Below, in pieces: positions 34,782 through 47,300 of a stretch of 64,000 nt of DNA (position 1 is its first letter; each line of letters opens with the position of its first letter). Under the pieces are notes generated by a model. The model ran no database searches, was not told the DNA's origin, and was given only the letters and a program-made list of their open reading frames with translations. The DNA is taken from contig OZ022342.1 in the NCBI GenBank assembly GCA_963989245.1, forward strand, positions 23,612,316 to 23,676,315, given 5' to 3'. The DNA comes from Nansenia antarctica (taxonomy: Eukaryota; Chordata; Actinopteri; Argentiniformes; Microstomatidae). A program made the translations under genes and the position numbers.

Positions 34782-34844
34782 ATGTGTGTGTGCGTTCGTG
34801 TGTGTGGTGTGTGTGTGTGTGTGTGTGTGTGCGTGCGTGTGTGC

Positions 34845-34890
<46 letters not shown>

Positions 34891-34932
34891 GTGTGTGTGT
34901 GTGTGAGCGCTCGCGGGTGTGCGTGTGTGTGT
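34733..34932. repeat. Compound TG/CG array
   Basis: About 200 nt of alternating TG with scattered CG steps (tgcgcgtgtgcg) and a gagcgctcgcggg end. Strongly alternating purine-pyrimidine, so a Z-DNA candidate. It is the complement-type partner of the array 0.9 kb upstream. Confidence 0.97.
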
Positions 34933-37900
34933 TGGGGGGGAAACCACCTCAAAGCTATGTCAGGGTAGGGGGCCAGGAATCCCAGGGTCATGGCCCTCCA
35001 TCTCTATCGCTCATTACAGTGGCAGCTAGCCTGTCAAGCCAGCTAACGACCCTCTGTAGGGAGGTGGCTGAGCCGCATTGAACGAATTACATCAGACGCG
35101 AGTCTGTCAACTGGAGTCACTGCCTCCTCATAAAAGTCACCACCGAGGAAGGGTTTTCAGTTTATTCAAATGTGACATTTCGCTTTTTTGTTTTTTTTTG
35201 TAGATGTTGTTATTAGGAATGGGATTCCTGTATGCAGGCTGACAAACAGCCACCAGAAGTTCAACCGAGCCTTCTCATTAACGGGAAACTCGCACGAGGG
35301 ACCAAACAGGTTAAAAAGTTCACCTTCTTCAGTGAAACTGTTTGCTCTGTGAATCTCTCATTATCGCATTTTTCCCCCCCAAACTGCTCAAACTCAACCG
35401 CGGTGCTGAAAGCAGATGTGGTCGATCAAGTTGAGTGTGAAACTTTGCAGCAGGCTGAGTGAGTATACAATATATTCAGTGCCATCCTTTGCCACCTCAT
35501 TCTTATGTATATGAGCCTGCCGTGACCACACACCTGGGTTTTCTGAAGACTGCCACTTTGCTAACCCAGCATCAGTGGATAATTAACTACAAGCACAATC
35601 TGAAGGTGTGCTTCACCATCGCCCACACAGACCCTGACTCAACTTCAAATATGTCTCTGGACTCGGTGGAAAAGAAACGCTTGAATGTTATCGTTGAGAC
35701 AAAAGAAAAAAGAGAGGGAGGGAGGAGGGAGACCTCAGCCCCCAGACTTGTTGAGAGACAGCGAAGGGGACAGAGAGAGGGAAAAGTAGAGGAGTGTTTT
35801 CTGCTCACCGGGGCAGGCATAACAGTTCTCTTTATGTCTCTTTTGTCCTCTCGTTAATCTGCATTCCGGAGAGATGCTCTTGTGAAGTGCATCTAATGCA
35901 AATGAGCATGCGGAAAAGACACTGGGTCCGCCATGGTGCATTCTTCCTGAAATGCAATCAAAAGAGCCTTGGCTTGTGCTCCCGTTCATTTAGCCCGCTC
36001 CACTGCTCTTTTTCATTACCAGCGTCTGCTTTTTCGCCACCCCCCATCCTTGCCTCCTCCTAGTGGGATGTGCACTGGCAAACAGAGAGGTGTCAGACAC
36101 TGGGTCTTACATCAGACCCAACACAGCTCCCAAGACACCAGCTCCGCAGTGTGGAAGCAGTCTGACCATTCCCTTTGATAATAGCACTTATTATTAAAAG
36201 CTGTGACTACTGTTCAGAAAGTATGTGTATCATTCCATAACTCATTCTTACTTCTGTGGCAAATAGTTGCTTGAGTGCTTGATATTGCTTAGTAGCAATG
36301 TAGTACCCTAATAGATTTGACAAAACAACACTTAATAATGATATTTATGAAGGGGTTGTTACATAGATCTAAGTTCAGGGAGACGCTGTAGGAAATGACC
36401 TATCCCGTCTCACGCAGGTTTGATTCTGTGAATAATTGAAACATATTGCTACCTTGTTCAACCTTAGCTCAAGGGAGTCAGTGACTGACTACCTAAGTGA
36501 AATAGAGGATTGCATGGATGGTATATTATCCGATGCTCCTTTCATACACTGGGGTACCACACGCCCCCGCAACCTGGGGTGTCCCCCAGAAGCTCTGGAA
36601 GCCTGTCTGCCTCCCTCCATCTCACACCTGTCATCCCACATTCTCCTCTCCTTGTAACACATGCAGTCTGTGTGCCAACAGTGCAATTCATAAGTTCAAC
36701 ACAAATATAAAAACACACTCAAGACAATGAAGACAACATTCAAATGCGTGTGCTAATCTGTCAAAATAGCAGCTCTTCACAGCTACCCAGGGTCAGACAG
36801 TGTGAAACAGCAGATATTAGAAGTGAGACAAAAAGGCAGACAGACGTGAGACGGAATGGTGGAGAATTGATATGAATGAATAGGCATGAGACATACTACA
36901 ACAATGAATCAAACAACAGAAGAAAGGGAGGAAATGTCATTGAGACAGAAGTCAGGATTTTAAGTTATAGTGGGATTGGGACTGGATATAGGCAACTATC
37001 CAGGGCAGGAGAACATCATATTCCTAGCCATGCCATCCTCTCCTCTACTCTGATTGGATTGGACAGATGGGGCCCGCAAACCTCGACCTACAGGCCGTAG
37101 TTAAAATATTTGCACAAAGAAATGCTAGTATAGGCAAGTAACAAGACAGGAGGACTACATCAGGAGAGCAGCCTGTCAAGTGGGATAGGCCGATTTAATT
37201 TGATTACATTTAATTGAATTTACGATCGCTGTCTGGTGCTGAATTTGCGACACGTATGCAGCTGCCTATTGACAGGCGGGGATGCTGAAATTAGAGCTAG
37301 TTCGCTTTAATGGAGACATGTTTATTGGTCTTCATTTTCCCCTGTTAACGTTGTTTTATGTTTCTTGCCGCTAATACATGGTGTCGCTATCGTGCCAATT
37401 AGGCTGTTGGTTGGCTGCAGTCATGTATTCACTTGCTTAGCAAAGTTGGAAATGTAAACGTTGCAGATTATAAAAAGGAGTCCACCTCCCCAATTTTTCG
37501 AAGTAAAAGGGACTGGGCTGTGTTACGACCTTACAGGGTGGTGGGGGCAGGGAAAAGGTCGTACGTGTGAGACGATGTCAAGTTAGAGGCTAAAGAGAGG
37601 CCTGGAGAGGAGCAACGTCTTATCTGCCCTCACCTGTCATATGGGAGGACTCTTGTCTGGAGGACTGAGGCATCAGGTCCCCTCAAGGTTGCACAGTCCA
37701 AACACACCGGGGCGATAAATCCGCCGAACCTCCAATTCGGCGCTGTTGAGGATGAGCAGGTGGTTGTGTTGAACGCAGGGCTATTACGTAGGCCTGATTT
37801 ATGTCACTATTCCAGCAGAGTGTCTGGGCACGGCCAATGGACGAGTGGACAGATTCAGATTTACGATCCCGAGAGGGGGTGGGGGGGGGGCTCTGGACTG

Positions 37901-38002
37901 CAGATAAGAGCAGACAGTGCGGTCCAACCCCTTGACTGACATTAACCAGCGCACTAACCCAAGACCACGGTAGCTTGGCGGTCACCCAAAGACACAGGAG
38001 TG
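34933..38002. other. Non-coding DNA with two candidate regulatory blocks
   Basis: 35840-36000 contains a perfect octamer ATGCAAAT within 'catctaatgcaaatgagc' (35890-35907) in complex, repeat-free sequence. 37240-37480 has TAAT cores (tgaaattagagc, cgctttaatgg, cgctaatac, ccaattagg). Both look like enhancer material, by inference only. The frame at 35459-35857 and other frames here show no known domain. A G-run lies at 37875-37889. Confidence 0.3.
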
Positions 38003-38165
38003 TGAAAGAGAGAGAAAGAGAGAGAGAGAGAGCTAGAAAGAGACTAATGAATCACTGTACAGAGGAAGGAGAAGGGCTTCCCGGTCTGAGAGAAAAAGAA
38101 ATGAAGGAGAGCATAGAGGAGGAGGAGGAAAGAGAGGAGTTTGGGATCAAGAATAGGAGGAGGAG
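38003..38165. repeat. Polypurine GA/GGA-rich tract
   Basis: agagagaaagag runs followed by gaggaggagg stretches, interrupted by unique sequence. The Glu/Arg-rich frame is an artefact. Confidence 0.85.
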
Positions 38166-38370
38166 GTTAACTGACTTACATTGATGAAAAATGTTGTTGA
38201 TTTGACAATGTTGGGACAAAAACAGGACTCAACCCAAGGACGAAGCAGTGTTCACAGCACTGATGACGTTTTCACCTGGTAGAAGGACGTAGAGAATAAC
38301 ACTAACAAAGGGTCAACGGCAAAGTTCACAATGAATAACATAGTATACTGGGATTGCTACAGTTGCCGTT

Positions 38371-38570
38371 TGGTTTTCAATATAGCCTACCGAAATGCAA
38401 CACTTCATTCAGTCTGAAAGGACACAAAGCATAATAGTAGAGGCTGTTAGCGACTTTTGACTTCAGTTAATGCAACAAATGGGTTAGGGTTAAAAATGGG
38501 TCCTCTTTGGCATGGAAAAACTTTTATCCAAAGACAGAATTTTGGTTTACCCAACTACACCATTGTACGT
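38371..38570 (+). repeat. Unclassified repeat, left member of an inverted pair
   Basis: Shares tggttttcaat, gaggctgttagcg, 'tgacttcagtt', 'atgcaacaaatg', 'tttggcatgg' and 'aaaaacttttatccaaa' in the same order with the reverse complement of 40455-40607. The left copy has an extra 'ggttagggttaaaaatggg'. No ORF motif is visible. Confidence 0.75.
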
Positions 38571-38814
38571 GTGCCATTGTTTGTTATTTCTATGAGTGGA
38601 GTTTTTACTTTTAATGGTTTTTTAAAAATATATTTTATTATTATTATTTATTTTATATTTTATCCCAGATTGTCATGGTAAGAACAAAACTATTGGGGTT
38701 TCAGCCTTGAAACCTATTCAATTGGATTCCCTGACCCCAAAAATGTATAGTTTGAAAATTCATTATAATTGTCATTATAATTGTCATTTAAGCTATAACA
38801 GTAGCAAATATAAT
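38571..38814. other. AT-rich spacer
   Basis: (tta)n stretch near 38630-38660 and a tandem 'cattataattgt' doublet near 38761-38790. Confidence 0.5.
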
Positions 38815-40213
38815 GGGGCTTTTCCACTACGGTGCTGACCCGGTGCTGACCCGGGTCAGCCCGCTTCGGTCTGCTTCTTGTCCCCTTTTCCATTAGTCGT
38901 CCCAGGTCGGTTCGGTTCGCTTTGGCTCGCTTCTTTAGCTCCACATCGACCCCAGGGTCTACAATTTCATATCCGGGTCTCTTTGCCAGGCTGCGTGTGA
39001 CGTGTGACGCTGCACACCGTTGATTGGTCAATGGAAATCGTCATCCCATGTCCCATCCCATATATTTCTTCACTAACCGCCATCTTGAAATACCACATTC
39101 GCTCTAAAAAAATGTCACTACAGTTTCTGTAATAGCTTATTAATAAAGATTCGAAAAATTATGCTGACCATCGTATTATCTTAGTTTAATGTCATTTCAA
39201 TGAATCATAGAACTTTTATTTACAACAAGCACAACACAAAAATCGCTATTATGCACCGTCTTTGTCCGTGAATAACACCGGCTGTGGAGGTGGTACAAAC
39301 ACAATACTCCTTTGCTAACTTCACCATCTGTCTACGGTCATTTTGAGCCCTTAACCACCGCGCTGACACCCCGAGAAGTTATGCTTTTAACCGTAAACTC
39401 GATGAACCGGGAGTTCACCCGGCCGCTGCTGCTGTGCTGTCCAGCCATTTTCGCCATTCACTCATGAGTCAAATGCCGGTTTTAACAGGGAATTCGCTCC
39501 GCGCTGTGTCCACGGTGATAGGAGTGGAGGATCGACTCCATTCAAAAACTTTTGGATTCCCTGGTTTCTCCTCTTTCCGGACACGTTTGAATTGTTATCC
39601 TAACCCCCGGTAAACCGAAGTTATTAACCCGCAAACGGCACCGTGTTTGTCTGTGAATAACACCGGCTGTGGAGGTGGTACAAACACAATACTCCTTTGC
39701 TAACTTCACCATCTGTCTACGGTCATTTTGAGCCCTTAACCACCGCGCTGACACCCCGAGAAGTTATGCTTTTAACCGTAAACTCGATGAACCAGGAGTT
39801 CACCCGGCCGCTGCTGCTGTGCTGTCCAGCCATTTTCGCCGTTCACTCATGAGTCAAATGCCGGTAGATTCGCGTCTTGTCGGCGTTTCCCGATGATGAT
39901 ACTACAGTTCATAAAGCAGACAAGTGAAGGCAGTGGTTTTAAGGGTTCAAAAAACATGACTTTATTATGTGTACATAGCTTCCTCTCTCTCTTTCTCTTT
40001 CTCTCCAAAAAAATCACTGTTGTTGCTGTGTACACCCGGAAGCTTTTTGCCAGGCTGCGTGTGACGCGTAACTCCGCCTACTATCGTCTACTCCTCCTAC
40101 TAGTCCGGGTCGGTTTGTGTATAATGGAAAACCAGAACAGATCAAAAGTGACCCGATCCGATCCGAACCGATCCGAACTGCACTGACCCGGGCTGCTGAT
40201 GGAAAAGCACCTT
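38815..40213. mobile_element. TIR-bounded non-autonomous DNA transposon
   Basis: The left end ggggcttttcca (38815-38826) and the complement of the right end ggtgcttttcca (40200-40211) match at 11 of 12. Subterminal gctgacccgggtcagc (38845-38860, a perfect palindrome) is echoed by ctgacccggg near the right end. Between the ends are AT-rich sequence and a 1.6-copy repeat unit of about 385 bp. No transposase motif was found. A ttaa follows the right end (40212-40215) but the left flank reads taat, so a target-site duplication is unproven and the superfamily is undetermined. Confidence 0.65.
39241..39866 (+). repeat. ~385-bp direct repeat inside the transposon
   Basis: gaataacaccggctgtgg occurs at about 39270 and 39655, offset 385. 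About 210 bp from 39255 and from 39640 are nearly identical, including ggtcattttgagcccttaac and ctcgatgaacc. The unique part between them (39490-39640) holds gataggagtggaggatcgac. The same unit recurs at 54.8-55.5 kb. Confidence 0.9.
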
Positions 40214-40215
40214 AA

Positions 40216-40330
40216 GGGGGCCAATGGAATGGAATGGAATGGACTTTATTTGTCATTGCTACAGTACAGGTACCAAACAACGAAATTTAGGAGGGGTGGC
40301 TCCCCTGGTGTTAGGAAAGGGAAAAAAAAA
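40216..40330 (-). mobile_element. Retroelement 3' tail, minus strand, with (CCATT)n
   Basis: On the minus strand: 'aatttcgttgtttggtacct', 'gtagcaatgacaaataaagt', then ccattccattccatt. The wording 'ttcgttgt...caatgacaataaag' plus a pentamer tail is a familiar teleost retroelement end. It lies directly against the right end of the TIR element. Confidence 0.6.
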
Positions 40331-40454
40331 CACATTTTAGAAAAAGCATAAAATCACAAGAAGGTAAGGAGCTGGTTTACATCAATAAAGGCTATGTACA
40401 CAATCCACTGTACTATACTGCACAGATAGTCAACTAACAATGGGCTCTGATGTA

Positions 40455-40607
40455 TTGTTGGTGGCCATTTTGAAAAAAAAATGTGTGTTTTTGGATAAAA
40501 GTTTTTCTATGACCCATGCCAAAGGAGACATTTGTTGCATGAACTGAAGTCAACAAGCTATGTTTTGCGCTAACAGCCTCTAGGCTACTATAAGAGATTG
40601 AAAACCA
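40455..40607 (-). repeat. Unclassified repeat, right member of the inverted pair
   Basis: The reverse complement carries the same word order as 38371-38570. It contains a 'caaaacatagcttg' insertion and ggtcatag where the left copy lacks them. Confidence 0.75.
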
Positions 40608-42786
40608 GACCTGACCTCGGAAAATCGATCTCCAATGTGCTTTGTTACCCAGTGGAACATCTTGCACAACTAAAATATGGCTTTGTGATCAGAGAGTCCC
40701 TTCCACCAAATTAACATTCAAGCTGCAGTCTAACTACAATTTCCATCACAGAGCGATTGTGTTAAAAATGCCAATTTTAAAATTGTCAAGCAGTCCCTTC
40801 AAGGCCCCAAGGTGATTATACGAGCATATTTGGCACAAAGAGTACAATTACAATCAGTTATTTTATGATGATTGTGGGTACACAGTGATTGAGCCATCCC
40901 TAACCCGCACTCACTGATACAGACTTTAATTTCCATACAAACATGTTGCAATACAGGACATTTCTCTGTCTGCTCTTTTCATGTGCGAAGTGCGTGCTTC
41001 GAGAATGGCCTAAATTGCAGCCATTCTTTCACCTGGGAAAATATGAGCAACTGAGAATGTAATTATGGCACAACAATCAGCTGCAAACTAAACACAAAAG
41101 CCTGATGTCGAGGTGTGAAGATGGCTTCAAAAGAAGAGATGTGCCATGAAAAAGTTTCAGTGTTTGATTGAAAAGACGGGCGGGTGGGAGGGGGGTGGGG
41201 TTGCCAGGGTAGCCTTTACACGTAGGTTGAACAGATAACCCCATTAAAGTGAATGAGGCCAAAGCAAAGGGCATTATCTCTTGTTCGGCCATTTAATTCC
41301 TTCAAAGGAACTGCCCATTCAGACTGTGCAGTCAAAAAGAAGAAAGGTCACATGTAATTTAGTCTTAAGGTCATGTAACAGTAGCTGGGCTCAACACTGC
41401 CGATAACTAAACCCTCAGTTGGAAATGAACATTGTTCTGCTCTTGGGTGTTATTATAAAAAGAGACATTTTTCCAATTTCTTTTTAACACTTACGCGGTA
41501 CATACAGTTTGGGAATAAAGTACAAATGGTCGGCGGAGGAAATCATATGCTGTAGAATCGCTGGAGAAAAGCTTCATGAAGTTACATGCCAAGATGTCTT
41601 CTGAAATTCAAGGCAACAGAAGGAGGAAAAGCAAGAAAAGAGCTGAAATGATCAATTAAAATAGCATTACTGTGTCCTCCATTTACAGACATATCCACAG
41701 ACCGCCTACGCACCCTTTACCACTCATACTCTGTGAAGACACATCAGCTTTGGAAGACGAGGGAGAGAGAGTAAAAAAAAAAAAAAAGACATCGCCGGCG
41801 AGGTCTGCCAAGAAGCTCGCTTTTGATTTCCTTTTCATGCGATGACCTTCACTTGTCAGCTTCCAAACCTTCCTGGAAACTCAAATCTGTTTTTTAACCA
41901 TAATGCTCTGGGCCAACATCTACTGATGCCTTCAGAAGAAGAAGAAAAAAGAAAGGGAGGGAGGGGGAAGAAAAGAGAGACAGAGGAGCTTGACAGGAAC
42001 ACACTTTTTCTTGTGGAGGGAGGACTGCTTCCAGTGGGTTGCAAAATAGGGGAATTAAAAGGAACAAGGATTCTGTATGTTTGGAACCAGTGGCTCAACT
42101 TGAAGTAATTTCAGACAGCCATCTTGTGTCATTCTGTATCTAAGAGTGCCTGAAAGGCATTGATTTGTGTTTCCCTTGTTACTTTTATCCTTCTACCTTC
42201 CATTGTGAATCCCTTTCCCCCCACAGAAAAATGCTGGAGAAAATGGGAGTCCAGATAGAAGTAGTTGACAAAACATCTCCAATGGAAGAAAATCTGTCTA
42301 AATCACAAATAAATACCACCTAACTACTGACAAACATGTCATGTGTAGACAAATTGCTGCTACTGGGAAGAAATAGCCAAACAGCTCATCCCATTGCCTA
42401 TAGGGTAGACTTACTCAAATCAATATGTGTCTCAAAACTCTCCCATTGAAAGCTTTGGATGGTGAGAAAAGTATTATATTCAACAGCAGACAACTACAGA
42501 CAACTGTCACTTTCAAAATCAAGATTCAACTTAGGGCATGAGATTCAGTACTTGGAAGCACCAGCTTCATTGTGCATTGGAAAAAGTTTCAAGTTTCTTG
42601 TTACGTCACATTGCACAAGTGTAAGAGAGTACAATTCTTAGGCTTCGGTTCCTGACATTGCAGCACAAGACAATAAAGCAATAGGCATAATTCAAGATAG
42701 TAAAAAAAAGTTGCTTTATTCTAAGTTTGAATGGTGGGCCTGAAACGATACATGTAGAAGCAGTTGATTTAATTCTGATGGCACTC
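40608..42786. other. Unique non-coding DNA
   Basis: An A-run at 41774-41787 and a purine-rich stretch 41935-41990 occur. Two open frames on opposite strands across 41842-42108 are driven by the purine bias. No gene recognised. Confidence 0.45.
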
Positions 42787-42838
42787 ATTCAGAGATCATT
42801 CAGAGATCATTCAGAGTTCATTCTGAGTTCATTCTGAG
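42787..42838. repeat. 12-bp tandem repeat, about four copies
   Basis: attcagagatc / attcagagttc / attctgagttc units in succession. Confidence 0.85.
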
Positions 42839-42899
42839 CGTCTGTTAGAGTGTTGCGCAATAGCGGCTAAATAAATACAGACCAGTACCTGCAATCTCA

Positions 42900-43185
42900 C
42901 ATGCCATATATCGGGAAGAGCAGCGCTTGTGTACAGTTGCAGTAACTACACTTTTATCAATATATTTTTATTCATTGTCTTATTATGTTGTTAAATGTTT
43001 ATCTATTTATTTTCTATATACATGTATCAATATGTATCTATTCTTGCCATTTGTATTTCTATTTTTTAAATTATTACTATCCTACTATCTTTTTCTATAT
43101 TTATTTTAATGCTATATGTAAAGCACTTTGATTTGCCCCTGTTGTATGAAATGTGCTATAATAAACTTGCCCTGCCAAATACAGT
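42900..43185 (+). mobile_element. LINE 3' UTR/end fragment
   Basis: A very T-rich segment with tattta and tatcta words leads to 'gtaaagcactttgatttg', 'gaaatgtgctataataaac'. Same design as 14200-14335. No coding remnant identified. Confidence 0.6.
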
Positions 43186-43665
43186 ACGAAGGTTCCAATG
43201 CTTCAAATTATATTAAATATACCAGTATAGCAGAGGCTAATGAGAGTGACACTGTTTTAATAGAGATGTGTACAGTGGCATTAGTATAACTTAGTAGGTG
43301 AAGTATTCTGGTTTATACTACTGAGCGATGCAAATCAGTCAACATGATTAACCTCTTTTAACTCATCTATTGTACCGCACCGCCACTCTTGAATCAGGAT
43401 TGTATCTATCATGCTATCTACTGTATGGAATGACTACCCAGGGGTCTTCTCAAAATAGCAGGCCATAATTATGGAGGACATAACTAACATTACACTTCAT
43501 TTGAATAGCCATCCACTATATTTGATCATGTAGTTAATTCCAACATTAAATATTCAAAAGGTACTGCAGAGTACTACTTCATGGAATGTCTCGCATGTGT
43601 TAAAAAGGGAACTCAAAGTGTTTGAGGTAGGGCTTTACTTTACTTCCCTGTTTACAGCTGTTATA
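43186..43665. other. Unique AT-rich DNA
   Basis: No feature seen. Confidence 0.45.
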
Positions 43666-43811
43666 CTTATACAACCACCTAAATGCAATTTAGTCACAGG
43701 TAGTTACCAATCCTGCTCAATGTATTTAAAATATATATATATATATATATATATAATTGAGCAGGATTGGTAACTACCTGTGACTAAATTGCATTTAGGT
43801 GGTTGTGTAAG
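43666..43811. repeat. Near-perfect 146-bp palindrome (56-nt arms)
   Basis: The left arm 43666-43721 begins cttatacaaccacctaaatg. The right arm 43756-43811 is its reverse complement with one mismatch (cttatac against cttacac). The 34-nt centre is (AT)n, itself self-complementary. It would extrude as a cruciform or fold as a long RNA hairpin. No flanking SINE/LINE signature is seen, so origin by replication error, a small MITE or a hairpin RNA locus all remain open. Confidence 0.95.
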
Positions 43812-44146
43812 TGAATCTAAATGTGACAGCCAGTGTAATTAATATGCAGTTAAATTAATATGCAGTTATTATAAAGTAATCAGGTTTTACCCAGTACCAT
43901 CTTAATACCGGGCAGTACAATTATGAGTTACCATCTTAGATATCCTTCTATAGACTTGGACCAGTGACAAGAAAGGTGAGGGTTTAAGTTTGTATAGCTG
44001 TTGCATAGGGAAACTGTGTGAAGTGTATCCATCTACTATATCCAGGCTAGCTAGATAAACACGTCTTTAAATATAGAACATGCATCAATTGCATCAAACA
44101 TGCACAAAGGAATGAATAAATCAATCTGACACCAGGAAGATGCTGA

Positions 44147-44147
<1 letters not shown>
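43812..44147. other. Unique AT-rich DNA
   Basis: A short tandem 'aattaatatgcagttaaatt' pattern lies near 43838-43866. Otherwise nothing. Confidence 0.45.
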
Positions 44148-44202
<55 letters not shown>

Positions 44203-44237
44203 ACACTCACACACTCACACACTCACACACTCACACA

Positions 44238-44276
<39 letters not shown>

Positions 44277-44302
44277 ACACACACACACTCACACACACAC
44301 AC
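44148..44302. repeat. Compound (CA)n/(CACACT)n microsatellite
   Basis: A pure CA run, then cacactcacacac units with 6-8 nt periodicity, then CA again. Confidence 0.97.
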
Positions 44303-47300
44303 GCTCAGTGGTTGCACCTCTATCTCAGATGTTAACCCTCTCCTACACATATACACACACACCCAAACACATGCCCGTGACTTGAGCCTCTGGGCTTACC
44401 TCGCTCCGCGGAGGTGTAAGCAACATCCAAATCTATATTGATGACTGTAATCTCCATCACCCATCGCCCCCAATAAAGTCTAGTGGGTTTGACATCCCAC
44501 GGTTCAGCTATTACAGTGCAGCTATAAAGCGCATGAACATCACAGGAAAACTCATAGAGAATGATGTGTTTCAATCTTGCCAGAGGCAACTTTTTATTCT
44601 TTATATCCCTGCTCATGTGACAGGAGCTGGTGTTTAGTTCCCCAAGTCGGCAAGGTCATGTTTCATTTAAAAAATAAATTTTTTGCAGATTATGAAAGTG
44701 CAGATTGTGCAAATGATGTGTCATACATTGGAATCCGAAAATATTGTAGTTGAAGAAAATATGCTTATTTGAATGTTGGTACACCTAAAACCAAATAGCG
44801 GAGAAAATCACACTGAATAAAAATAGACTAACATGTTAGATAGAACATGAACATGCTAGAAACACATAACTAACATAACGAGATGATCACACAGTCGTGA
44901 ACAGTCCTAAACAAGACATGTCCAAATAATATAATAATACAACTGTTATTTATTATATTGAGTCAGCTCTTCAACACTTCGTTCGTAATATGAAATAAAA
45001 TGAAAAACACTTTTCTTTTTTTTATATAAAAAAAACCTTTCTGTTATTTCCGCGACTTCACGATTTCCAACTTCACCTCATACTTTAAATCAGACATGTA
45101 ACTCATAGATGAACATTTTATCACAGCCATTTGCTTCTCATGAATAGAATTATATTGGAGCTTCATGATCATTTGTCATCACTGATATTTGGTGGCGAGA
45201 ACCAAGAGGGGGTGCAAGAGGGAAACTTTGTAAATGACTTAAGCGGCAAACATTGACAAGGCAAAGAGAGGTGGAGAGGTTAAGATAGCCTTGATTAGAA
45301 GCCATGTTTGAGCAGTGGACATTAGGTGACGTACAAGGGCCATCATGAGGACCAATGGCGTTGGTGACAAGGTCACATCCTGACACACGGCAGACAAATA
45401 GTGAGAAAAGAAGGGATGAAGAGAGGGGAAATGATTGCCAGGCAGGCATATAGTCTGGCAGGGGGGTGAGCAGAGATAGCGGATTAATCAAAAAGAGATA
45501 TTGTATGAAGATGGGCACCTTATTTCTGCATTCCGGAAAAAGCCAATCACGAGGCAGTGAGCTGTGAGCCTCATCCATTTTGTTGAGACTGACGAGTTAC
45601 AGGCAGTCAGGGAAAGAGCTACACTTAATAAATCAAACCTGACAACTCCTTCTGCACGGACCTCGAGCACAACTTTTCTACTTCCCTCATTCTCATCTCC
45701 CATTCGTCTGCTTCACCGTCGGAAAAACACCACTACCTGCCTGCTTGAGCAAATATTCAACCCCCCCCCCCGCCAATAAGAGCAGTACAAAGGCATAGAA
45801 GAGACAGAGAATTAAATCACATGCTCACTACATTTGTGGTTGGCCGTGTTACATTACAACAGGCACCCCCATCGCATAAACACATGGAAACCTCCTGTTT
45901 GTCACAGCTAGCGTATGCTAATGTAGTATCTGAAAATATGTTTTTGAAAGTCATTCATCATCATTCATACAGTAGTATCATTCCATATGTGCAATTACTC
46001 AAAATGTTGCTTCCAAATTAGATTTACTTTGCTGGATTGCTTGGTTTTAATTAAAATATGCTCTGCTTTCAACAGTGCCTTCCTCTGCATGCAAACTCTG
46101 CATTCTTCAACAATAAAAAAACATTGCGTATTATGGTAATGGCAAAGTTGTTTCTTAAAGTTAGTGTCTGTCTTGCCTGACAGAGTCCTATGGTGAATGC
46201 ATGGTGTTGGTACTCAATGCTCATCTCAACGATTAAGGGGTGTTGTTATTGCACAGGTTCGTGCATTAAATAAGGATGGGCACCTCGGGGAGAAGAAATG
46301 AAATCAGCCAAGCAATTACCCACACAGATGTTTTACCAGAGAGTATTACAGCATTGTTAATCAAGTCCTGAAAGTTTACAAATGATCTTGTCCCCTCTTC
46401 CCCCCCACCGAATCTTGCAAATGCACTCTCAAATGTCAAAACGCTTTGCATTACATTTGACACCCAGCCTCGGAGAAGGTTTCAATTTCTCCCTACCAGT
46501 TTTCCCAAAAGATCAGTGTTCTATGAATGCACTCTGGATTTCAACTTTTTCTATACGCAGAAGAAAAAGGGATGATGCATATTTTCAAAGCAGGCAGTTA
46601 GGAACCCTGAAATTGACTTGTTTGCTGCTTTGTCAGAGGCTTACAGTAGGCCGCCTCTGAATGTGACAGGGGATGAGGAAGTGATGCGATACAAGGGCCA
46701 GATTGCCAGAGTTTGGCATACAGGCAAGCACGGAGTGTGTTGTTGACAAGTGAGAAGAACAGCCCACACCACTGGTTCAGAGCATCGCATCTCTCCTACT
46801 GGCACTCCATTTCCTCAGATTTTCCGAACTTCCAACTCCTCTCTACTCTCTGGGATCTTGAGAGGAATTTAAAGAGATGTGGGGGTTTGGGGGGGTTTGT
46901 CAGATGACCAGGCCTATTTGTAGAGAAGACTAAGGCTGCCACCAAAGAGGACAGTGCTGTGGTATTCTGTGTGCCATATCATGTTTTTTTATATACGTTT
47001 TCAGGACCGCCGCTACGTACACACGCATTACGGAGAGGGCACCAAAACAGTCTAATGATCATCATAATAATCATAATATGCTTAGGGCACCCAAATGGCC
47101 AGCAGCAGCCCTGTACATAACACTTCAATATCACACTGGACAACATTTTGAAGGCTCTGGTGATGGATTATACAGTAGTAATGCATGATGCATTATCCGG
47201 TGTAATCTTGAATAATCCATGATTATAATCTACAGCTCTAAAGTGGAGCTTCAATGAGCCGAAGCTTAAGGATTTGCCCAGAAACGTTGAAAGAGAAAAG

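Noticed and set aside
34618..35081. Several overlapping Cys/Val- and His/Thr-rich frames
   Set aside because: All derive from the TG array. Dinucleotide repeats without stop codons are open in every frame.
35459..35857. 132-codon plus-strand frame as a gene
   Set aside because: No recognised domain, a purine-rich second half that keeps the frame open, and no splice or promoter signals.
45150..45578. 142-codon minus-strand frame as a gene
   Set aside because: Starts without convincing context, overlaps another frame and has no motif. Chance opening in unique DNA is the simpler view.
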